Source: Opitutaceae bacterium UBA3033
GTDB lineage: Bacteria; Verrucomicrobiota; Verrucomicrobiia; Opitutales; Opitutaceae
Direction: 5' to 3'
Assembly: GCA_002367815.1 (NCBI GenBank)
Contig: DFDG01000047.1
Coordinates: forward strand, 1-14,695
DNA length: 14,695 bases
Shown: piece after piece, positions 7,477-13,339 of the stretch
Layout: every line of letters begins with the position of its first letter
How positions within the stretch are numbered: the first letter of the stretch is position 1
The notes under the pieces: generated by a model
Told to the model about the DNA's origin: nothing
Databases searched by the model: none
The model's input: the letters and a program-made list of their open reading frames with translations, nothing else
Translations under genes and position numbers: made by a program

Positions 7477-8073
7477 ATGACTCCCGCATTTGAAAATCTC
7501 CAAAAACAGCTGAAGCAATTGCCGGGCGTTGGCTACCGCTCCGCGGAGCGCATTGCCTTGAGTCTATTGGTAGAAAAACCTGCGCGATTGCCTTTGCTGG
7601 TCAAAGCCATGGAGGAGGCTGCGCGCTCCGTGCGACGCTGCACTCGCTGTGGCAATTTGGCGGAGGACGATTTGTGTCCTTTGTGTGCGGATGAGCGACG
7701 CGACCAATCCCTCGTTTGTGTGGTTGAGCAAGTGCCCGATTTGGTGGCCTTGGAACGAAGCGGTGCCTATCGTGGGGTTTATCACGTGCTGCACGGGAAG
7801 TTGTCGCCCATCCATGGAGTGGCACCGGAGGACTTGAATTTTGCACCGCTCATGGCCCGGGTTACGGCGGGTGAGATCAAGGAACTTATTTTGGCCCTTT
7901 CCAACGATGTAGAGGGTGAGGCTACCTGTCATTATCTCACTTCACAGTTACCTGGTGAACAAACGGTCGCTATCAGTCGAATTGGTTTCGGTTTGCCGAG
8001 TGGTGGTGGGGTGCTTTACGCGGATTCGGTGACGTTGAAAAGCGCGCTTGATGGTCGGCGGACTTATTCGTGA
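7477..8073 (+). CDS. recR: Recombination mediator protein RecR
   Basis: RecR acts with RecO (and RecF) to load RecA on SSB-coated single-stranded DNA during gap repair. The 198 residues match the family length. A helix-hairpin-helix (QLPGVGYRSAERIAL, 14-28) is followed by a four-cysteine zinc motif at Cys55, Cys58, Cys67 and Cys70. A Toprim domain follows, beginning VCVVEQVPDLVALE at 80, and the C-terminal GFGLPSGGG and YADSVTLKSALDGRR motif closes the protein. The ATG at 7477 is chosen because the reading frame upstream to the TTG at 7438 adds 13 residues with no family match, while MTPAFENLQKQLKQLPGVG is the typical N-terminus. Likely cotranscribed with ybaB. Confidence 0.97.
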   Translation: MTPAFENLQKQLKQLPGVGYRSAERIALSLLVEKPARLPLLVKAMEEAARSVRRCTRCGNLAEDDLCPLCADERRDQSLVCVVEQVPDLVALERSGAYRGVYHVLHGKLSPIHGVAPEDLNFAPLMARVTAGEIKELILALSNDVEGEATCHYLTSQLPGEQTVAISRIGFGLPSGGGVLYADSVTLKSALDGRRTYS

Positions 8074-8228
8074 TTGCGACGGTCCGGATATTTGGTTTGG
8101 TGAGAAGAAGTAGCAGGTCAGTATTCGATTGGTAGTCCGCATGCTCGCAGGTGCTCAGCGATATTAAGCGCGAGCGAGCTCGCAGTCTACGGTCAATCCG
8201 ACCTGCTACCTGACAGAGCTTCTAGTAT
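8074..8228. repeat. Non-coding recR-tRNA spacer with nested inverted repeats
   Basis: No credible gene is seen in these 155 bases. A perfect 10-base inverted repeat, GTAGCAGGTC at 8110-8119 and GACCTGCTAC at 8200-8209, brackets most of it. Inside are a direct repeat of GCTCGCAG (8143-8150 and 8178-8185), a 10-base palindrome GCGAGCTCGC (8174-8183), and two GCGAGC copies able to pair with GCTCGC at 8143-8148. The segment could fold as a structured leader or weak terminator for recR. Neither a T-tract nor a clear tRNA promoter is visible. Confidence 0.5.
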
Positions 8229-8302
8229 GCGGGCGTAGTATATCGGTATTATGTGTGCTTCCCAAGCATGAGAGGCGGGTTCGACTCCCGCCGCCCGCAC
8301 CA
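8229..8302 (+). tRNA. tRNA-Gly, anticodon CCC
   Basis: A complete cloverleaf can be drawn. The acceptor stem GCGGGCG (8229-8235) pairs with CGCCCGC (8292-8298). The anticodon loop TTCCCAA places CCC at 8261-8263. The T-arm is GCGGG TTCGACT CCCGC ending at 8291. The discriminator is A, and CCA is genome-encoded at 8300-8302. The anticodon stem TGTGC/GCATG contains two consecutive G-U pairs at its outer end and the D-stem is short, but both are tolerable. The acceptor and anticodon loop closely resemble bacterial tRNA-Gly(CCC), which reads GGG codons. Confidence 0.93.
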
Positions 8303-8460
8303 TGCTTCGCTCTGTCGAACTTCGCATGGCACGGCCATGCTTCCGCCGCCACTCTTTCCGACAAGCTCAAGGCTATGGCGGACAGGTCGCCTTCAGGGTT
8401 TCGGATGGGAAGCTGGATATATTTCAATTCTATGCAGATAAGCGACCACACCGAGTTTCT
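8303..8460. other. Non-coding region after the tRNA with hairpin-forming GC-rich half
   Basis: The 158 bases between the tRNA and the convergent tautomerase gene hold no protein with recognisable similarity. The first part contains a perfect 7-base stem, GCATGGC/GCCATGC, with a 3-base loop at 8324-8340. Next comes a 6-base inverted repeat TCCGCC (8342-8347) / GGCGGA (8377-8382). The rest, toward 8460, is more AT-rich and unstructured by eye. An open frame crossing it into the antisense of the next gene has no family resemblance. Confidence 0.4.
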
Positions 8461-8826
8461 CTATTTAAGCAGTTTTCCTCCGAAAGCGATGCGACCATTT
8501 CCCGGAGGTTCGTAGATGACATGCACGAGTTCTTTGGGTCGGTGACATAATTCGGAAACCTTCTCGCTGATCCGATCCGCTTCGATTCCCAAAGTAGTGA
8601 GATCTGGCAGATGCCGCTTGGTTACTTTCACAAAAATAGCAGAAGCACCAAGAGGTGTTTCGGTGCCATTTTCGGCATAGTGGAAAACGGGTGTCATGCG
8701 CAGTCTAACCCAAGTTTGGGCGATATCCGATCCGAACACAGTCGCCATTGCATCGGCCAAGTTACGAGCCAACCCTGCTTGTGGCACTGTCAGTTCACCG
8801 ATGATTTCGATCTCAATGAGAGGCAC
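8461..8826 (-). CDS. Tautomerase/MIF-superfamily-like small protein
   Basis: Predicted 121-residue beta-alpha-beta protein. I choose the GTG at 8826 as start, because it yields MPLIEIEIIG: a proline directly after the initiator and then a short beta strand, the hallmark of the tautomerase superfamily, in which Pro1 is the catalytic base after Met removal. The frame is open further upstream, to 8985, but that part is antisense-frame DNA of the dxs end. A helix (QAGLARNLADAMATVFG) and arginine-bearing strand (WVRLRM, 39-44) follow, then a second half with a strand (ASAIFVKVTK), a helix (ADRISEKVSELC) and VHVIYEPPG, like MIF or CHMI single-chain members. It begins 40 bases after dxs, so it may be cotranscribed. 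The substrate is unknown and the family call is from pattern only. Confidence 0.65.
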   Translation of the reverse strand: MPLIEIEIIGELTVPQAGLARNLADAMATVFGSDIAQTWVRLRMTPVFHYAENGTETPLGASAIFVKVTKRHLPDLTTLGIEADRISEKVSELCHRPKELVHVIYEPPGNGRIAFGGKLLK

Positions 8827-8866
8827 TCGGGGAATCTGGTTTAAGGCGACGAATTCCCAATTGAAA

Positions 8867-10804
8867 TCAAACGTCGGCCGTAATGCTTTCGGTGCTTTGG
8901 TGGCGCCAGCGGGTAAGGATCCGTTGAAACATGGCTTCGGATGACAGTCCGTAGGCTTCACGGAGAATTTCAACACTGCTGCCATGTTCGACGAATTTGT
9001 CGGGCCAACCGATGCGCTCGACCGAGGTTGGGCAGTTAGCTTCCTGCAATGCTTCTATAACGGCACTGCCAAAACCTCCGGTTACTACATGATCTTCCAT
9101 GGTGACAATGAACGGGATGCAAGCGGCATGACTAAGTAACAAGGGACGATCGAGTGGCTTCGCGAAACGGGCATTTACAACTCCAACGGAAATATTCTCC
9201 TCGGTTTCCAAGCGAACTGCCAAAACGAGAGCCTCAGCGATCATCGGGCCGAGGGCCCAAATCATGATGTTGGAACCTTCGCGTAATACTTCCGCTTTGC
9301 CGAGGGGAATGAGAGCCGGCTTATGCTTGATTTTCACGCCGACGCCAGCACCTCGGGGATAGCGAATGAAGGCAGGACCCTCATGTGCGAGGCTCGTGTG
9401 TAACATATCGACCAACTCGTCTTCGTCTTTGGGCTGCATGATGACGGCGTTGGGCACACAACGCAGATATGAGAGATCGAAAAGACCATGATGGGTGGGG
9501 CCGTCATTGGCCGACAGACCAGCTCGATCCATGCAGAAAGTAACAGGCAGATTTTGCAGGCAAACATCATGGATAATCTGATCGTAGGCGCGCTGCAGAA
9601 AGGTGGAATAGATGCCAACCACTGGTTTGATGCCCTTGGTGGCAAGGCCGGCGGCAAAGAGCACCGCGTGTTCCTCGGCAATACCGACATCAAAGAATTG
9701 TTTGGGCAGTGCTTCGGCCAGATGGCTCAGGCCGGTGCCGCTGGGCATAGCACCTGTGATACCGACGACACGTTTGTCTGCTTGCGCGAATTTCACCAAT
9801 GCCTTACCAAAAACATCCTGATAATTCGGTGCCACGTTGACTGATATTCTACGACTTTCACCAGTGCTTGGATCGTAAGGACTGGCCCCGTGAAACTTTT
9901 CCGGATGTGCAATGGCGGCCTCCAATCCTTTTCCTTTTTTGGTGAGAACGTGTAGCAGGATCGGTGTGTCGCACTGTTTGGCGAACTCTAGATTCTTCAC
10001 TAACTCATCAAGGTTGTGCCCGTCAATCGGACCGATGTAACGAAGGCCGAATTTCTCAAAGAGACTGGATTCAACAAAGAAGTCCTTGGTCTCACGTTTC
10101 CACTTCATATAGACGCGATTCATCTCCACACCACCGGGGAGGCTCGTGAAGAATTTTTCCAGATCGTGATGAACTTTATTATAGGTCGGATTGGTGCTGA
10201 GACGGTTCAGATATTTGGCGATGGCGCCGACGTTCTTGGCAATGGACCACTCGTTGTCGTTGAGGATAACGATGAGGCGCTTGGTGGAGCTGACCACATT
10301 GTTGAGCGCTTCGAGGGTGATACCGCAGGTGAACGCAGCATCACCGCAAACCGCTACGACATGCTCGTGGGTTCCTTTCAGATCTCTGGCCGTGGCCATG
10401 CCCAAGGCAGCGGATAAAGCCGTGCCGGCATGTCCCGCCCCAAAGGCATCGTGCTTACTTTCGTTTCGATACAGGAAACCACTGGCGCCATTTGTTTGTC
10501 TGAGTTTACGAAAGAAATCACCGCCACGACCGGTCAGTAATTTATGGACGTAACCTTGATGTGAGACATCAAATACAAATTGGTCGGCCGGAGTGTTGAA
10601 GACGCGGTGAAGGGCCAACGTAAGCTCAACTACGCCAAGATTGGGGCCCACATGTCCGCCCGTAGCCGTGGTGACGTTGATGATTTCGTCACGAATCTCC
10701 TGCGCCAGGGCCGGAAGTTGATCGACAGAAAGGGACTTTAGATCGGCGGGACTTTTAATGCCGGCGAGTAGGGATTCCGATGAATCGGGTGGAGTTTCTT
10801 TCAT
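8867..10804 (-). CDS. dxs: 1-deoxy-D-xylulose-5-phosphate synthase
   Basis: Thiamine-diphosphate enzyme joining pyruvate and glyceraldehyde 3-phosphate, the first step of the MEP isoprenoid pathway. The 645 residues match family length. N-terminal TPP region: GGHVGPNLGVVELTLALH (His51), SHQGYVHKLLTGR (His82), and the diphosphate-Mg segment GDAAFTCGITLEALNN with NDNEWSI 30 residues on. The pyrimidine domain has GIAEEHAVLFAAG with catalytic Glu377, then MDRAGLSANDGPTHHGLFDLSYLRC (His438 region). The C-terminal transketolase domain is complete. Against typical DXS it has GDA in place of GDG, SHQG in place of GHQ, and GHAGTA in place of GHSST, suggesting a divergent subfamily. It starts 24 bases after xseB, a common pairing, and is probably on the same transcript. 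Confidence 0.94.
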   Translation of the reverse strand: MKETPPDSSESLLAGIKSPADLKSLSVDQLPALAQEIRDEIINVTTATGGHVGPNLGVVELTLALHRVFNTPADQFVFDVSHQGYVHKLLTGRGGDFFRKLRQTNGASGFLYRNESKHDAFGAGHAGTALSAALGMATARDLKGTHEHVVAVCGDAAFTCGITLEALNNVVSSTKRLIVILNDNEWSIAKNVGAIAKYLNRLSTNPTYNKVHHDLEKFFTSLPGGVEMNRVYMKWKRETKDFFVESSLFEKFGLRYIGPIDGHNLDELVKNLEFAKQCDTPILLHVLTKKGKGLEAAIAHPEKFHGASPYDPSTGESRRISVNVAPNYQDVFGKALVKFAQADKRVVGITGAMPSGTGLSHLAEALPKQFFDVGIAEEHAVLFAAGLATKGIKPVVGIYSTFLQRAYDQIIHDVCLQNLPVTFCMDRAGLSANDGPTHHGLFDLSYLRCVPNAVIMQPKDEDELVDMLHTSLAHEGPAFIRYPRGAGVGVKIKHKPALIPLGKAEVLREGSNIMIWALGPMIAEALVLAVRLETEENISVGVVNARFAKPLDRPLLLSHAACIPFIVTMEDHVVTGGFGSAVIEALQEANCPTSVERIGWPDKFVEHGSSVEILREAYGLSSEAMFQRILTRWRHQSTESITADV

Positions 10805-10828
10805 GTGTTATGCAGGTCGAATACTCGC

Positions 10829-11071
10829 TCAGGCCTCTCGTTCGGTTTCAAATTTGGTAAAGACGGCCCCGTCTTTGGATTTTTTCAGCTGCTCGATTTT
10901 GAGCTCAGCGTCCTTGAGGCGGGTTTCACAGGTTTTGAGTAACTTGCTGCCCTCCTCAAACTTGGCCAACAAGTCGGCCAGGGGCACATCGCCAGCCTCC
11001 ATGGATTCAACGATATCCTCGAGTTTGGCGAGGGCGGCTTCAAATGAGAGTTTGGGATCTTTGGCTTCCAC
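10829..11071 (-). CDS. xseB: Exodeoxyribonuclease VII small subunit
   Basis: XseB is the short helical subunit of exonuclease VII, which degrades single-stranded DNA to oligonucleotides together with XseA. At 80 residues it matches the family. The signature LSFEAALAKLEDIVESME is at 8-25, followed by PLADLLAKFEEGSKLLKTCE and a charged helical tail. The start is GTG at 11071, directly before the family-like N-terminus. xseA is not in the window. dxs follows after 24 bases, so the two are likely cotranscribed. The divergent M48 gene starts 81 bases away, and promoters for both must lie in that gap. Confidence 0.95.
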   Translation of the reverse strand: MEAKDPKLSFEAALAKLEDIVESMEAGDVPLADLLAKFEEGSKLLKTCETRLKDAELKIEQLKKSKDGAVFTKFETEREA

Positions 11072-11128
11072 AACGTCACGATGCGGGTGGGGAGGTGCAT
11101 TTCAATCAATCTTTGGACTCGCGACACG

Positions 11129-11139
11129 GGGAATTTCCC
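11129..11139. repeat. Short perfect palindrome in the xseB/M48 divergent gap
   Basis: GGGAA-T-TTCCC forms a perfect odd palindrome in the 81-base region between two divergent starts, 13 bases before the ATG at 11153. Its position would suit an operator, but it is short enough to occur by chance, and no second copy was noticed. Confidence 0.2.
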
Positions 11140-11152
11140 ATGCACTGAAAAC

Positions 11153-12400
11153 ATGTCACTCGTTTTATGGATAGTCGCTGGCCTGATGGTTCTACGGTTG
11201 CTGGGGGAATCACTGTTATCCCTGTTGAACCGAGCTGAAGTTCGCAGGCACTCAACGAAGGCACCCACGGCGGTTGCCGCCATAATGGATGATGCCACTT
11301 ATCAGAAGTCGGTCGCCTACACTTTGGAAAACTCGAGATTCGGACAATTGACCGGATTTTTTGACACGTTGGTCCTCATGCTGGTGATTTTTGGCGGCGC
11401 ATTGCCGTGGCTCTATTCGGAAGTGGTGGGATGGGGTGGGCCGGAGGCGGTATGGAGCCGAACGATTTATTTGTTATTGGTTGGTGTGCTCTTGGCCATG
11501 CCTGGATTGCCATTTGAATGGTGGTCTCAATTCCGGTTGGAGGAAAAATTTGGCTTCAATAAGAGCACGCCAAAACTATGGTTCATGGACAAGGTCAAGG
11601 GGCTCACCCTCATGCTCGTCATTGGTTTTGCGCTGATATGGGTGCTGCTTTCATTGGTGACTTGGGTGGGCAATTCTTGGTGGATATGGGGTTTTGGAGT
11701 TCTGTTCAGCTTCCAGATATTGATGATGGTGCTCTATCCAAAATTAATCCTGCCGCTCTTTAACAAACTGTCGCCATTGCCAGACGGAGAATTGCGGGAT
11801 CGGTTGTTGGCTTTGGGTGAGCGGACGGGGTTTCAGGCCAAGACGATTGAGGTTATGGATGGTTCGAAACGATCCGGACATTCGAATGCTTTTTTTACCG
11901 GCTTTGGTCGCTTCCGTCGGATTGTGCTATTTGACACCTTAATGAACCAACTGAGCACCGAAGAACTGGAGGCAGTATTGGCCCACGAGATTGGTCATTA
12001 CCGCCGCGGACATATCCCCAAGATGATCGCGGTTTCTGCACTTATGCAATTGGGCGGATTTGCACTCATTGCCTGGTTGGCGCGCAGTGCCTGGTTCAAT
12101 CCTGCCTTTGGGTTTCCCTTGGGTGAACTAGCGCCTTCGCTCCTGTTGTTTGGTCTGCTTAGTGGATTGGTTACCTTTTGGTTCTCACCCATAGGAAACC
12201 TATTTTCGCGCAAGCACGAATACGAGGCAGATGCCTTTGCCCGCGATGCCATGGGAGGCACGACGGCCATGATCGGGGCTTTACGAAAACTGGCACAAAA
12301 AAATCTCAGCAATTTGACCCCCCACCCATGGTTCAGTGCGTTTCACTATTCGCACCCCACACTGGTGGAGCGGGAGCAGGCACTTGCGGTAAAGCCATGA
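11153..12400 (+). CDS. Integral-membrane M48 metalloprotease, Ste24/CAAX prenyl protease 1-like
   Basis: A 415-residue zinc protease embedded in the inner membrane. Several hydrophobic segments precede the catalytic part, roughly at 1-25, 70-90, 103-120, 150-172 and 176-200, and two more follow, near 293-312 and 327-345. The zinc motif HEIGH is at 278-282 and the third ligand is Glu356 in SRKHEYEAD. The conserved GSKRSGHSNAFFTG (237-250) and SHPTLVER (400-407) motifs define the Ste24 branch rather than HtpX. Bacterial members are thought to cleave membrane or envelope proteins; prenylated substrates are not expected. The ATG at 11153 is preferred over the frame's earlier ATG at 11081 because the hydrophobic N-terminus begins there. 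The stop overlaps the next start as ATGA. Confidence 0.92.
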   Translation: MSLVLWIVAGLMVLRLLGESLLSLLNRAEVRRHSTKAPTAVAAIMDDATYQKSVAYTLENSRFGQLTGFFDTLVLMLVIFGGALPWLYSEVVGWGGPEAVWSRTIYLLLVGVLLAMPGLPFEWWSQFRLEEKFGFNKSTPKLWFMDKVKGLTLMLVIGFALIWVLLSLVTWVGNSWWIWGFGVLFSFQILMMVLYPKLILPLFNKLSPLPDGELRDRLLALGERTGFQAKTIEVMDGSKRSGHSNAFFTGFGRFRRIVLFDTLMNQLSTEELEAVLAHEIGHYRRGHIPKMIAVSALMQLGGFALIAWLARSAWFNPAFGFPLGELAPSLLLFGLLSGLVTFWFSPIGNLFSRKHEYEADAFARDAMGGTTAMIGALRKLAQKNLSNLTPHPWFSAFHYSHPTLVEREQALAVKP

Positions 12401-13290
12401 GAAACGGGGTGGTTGGGTTCGGTCTGATGGTGCTAACAGTTTTATCTGCAACCGCCAGCGAGCTGACCATTACCACTTATAATATCGAAAATTACGTGGC
12501 GGCAAATCGAGTCACGGCAGATGGCTATCGCAAAGCCTACCCCAAACCGGAAGCCGCCAAGCAGGCATTACGGAATGTGATCCGGCGATTAAATGCCGAC
12601 GTCCTCCTGCTGCAAGAAATGGGGGCGTTGTCCTACCTCGAAGAATTGGTCCGTGATTTGAAAAAAGAAGGCTTGGATTATCCCCATGCCCATTTGGCGC
12701 AAGGACTCGATGAGGCCCGGCATGTTGCGATACTATCCCGGATGCCGCTGGTTTCCGTGCAGACTCATGCTGACCTGATATTCAAGTATTTTGATGGTAT
12801 CGAGACGGTGAAACGCGGCTTGTTGGAAGCGAAAGTTTCAACTTCCGATGGGGAGGTGACTATATGGGCACTGCATTTGAAAAGCCGATATACGGATCGA
12901 AAAGATGATCCGGATTCGATCAAAAGACGGGCGGGTGAGGCCATGGCCATCAGGGAATTTATATTAAAGCGATTTCCCGAACCAGCGGAATCGCGATTTA
13001 TCATCATGGGCGATTTCAATGATGTGAAGCGCAGTGCAGCGGTGCGATACATGAAAAAGCGCGGCAAACTCATGATCACGAAATTGTTACCGGCGGTGGA
13101 TTCAAGAGGCGAGCATTGGACATATCACTACGGGCGAACCGACACTTATTCGCGGGTAGACCATGTGTTGGTTTCACCTGGATTATTCCATGCGATCAAG
13201 GATGGTTCAGCCCGAATAGAGGACGACGAGGATGTTCGAAAAGCCAGTGACCATCGACCAGTGACTGTTACCTTACAGTTTTCGAATTAA
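12397..13290 (+). CDS. Exported endonuclease/exonuclease/phosphatase (EEP) family protein
   Basis: A 297-residue protein of the DNase I/exonuclease III-like fold. A signal peptide is visible: a short Arg-containing start, a hydrophobic core (VVGFGLMVLTVL) and ATAS before ELTITTYN, with cleavage likely near residue 21. The active-site motifs are complete: TYNIEN with Asn29, LLQE with Glu74, ALHLKS with His160, GDFND at 205-209, RVDHVL with Asp255 and SDHRPV with His286. It therefore should be a metal-dependent phosphoesterase. The substrate (nucleic acid, phospholipid or inositol phosphate) cannot be decided. The ATG at 12397 overlaps the M48 stop as ATGA, suggesting translational coupling. 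The frame is open back to 12178, but that stretch is the M48 gene in another frame. Confidence 0.88.
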   Translation: MRNGVVGFGLMVLTVLSATASELTITTYNIENYVAANRVTADGYRKAYPKPEAAKQALRNVIRRLNADVLLLQEMGALSYLEELVRDLKKEGLDYPHAHLAQGLDEARHVAILSRMPLVSVQTHADLIFKYFDGIETVKRGLLEAKVSTSDGEVTIWALHLKSRYTDRKDDPDSIKRRAGEAMAIREFILKRFPEPAESRFIIMGDFNDVKRSAAVRYMKKRGKLMITKLLPAVDSRGEHWTYHYGRTDTYSRVDHVLVSPGLFHAIKDGSARIEDDEDVRKASDHRPVTVTLQFSN

Positions 13291-13339
13291 GGACGAAGGG
13301 CAGGTGTTTTGAACTGGTGCTCAACCAAACTAAGTCCGG

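Noticed and set aside
8110..8209. CRISPR-like or mobile-element interpretation of the repeats before the tRNA
   Set aside because: There are only two short arms and one 8-base direct repeat, with no regular spacing, cas genes, transposase or terminal duplications.
8302..8550. Plus-strand open frame after the tRNA
   Set aside because: It has no recognisable domain, runs antisense into the tautomerase gene, and begins in the hairpin region.
8827..8985. Upstream extension of the tautomerase frame
   Set aside because: Most of it overlaps the dxs 3' end in another frame, and it would bury the N-terminal proline.
10016..10417. Plus-strand open frame opposite dxs
   Set aside because: It is a shadow of dxs with no independent motif.
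11081..11152. Earlier ATG for the M48 protease
   Set aside because: The 24 extra residues are not hydrophobic or family-like and would push the start into the xseB divergent promoter region.
12178..12396. N-terminal extension of the EEP reading frame
   Set aside because: It lies inside the M48 gene in another frame; the ATG at 12397 gives a clean signal peptide.
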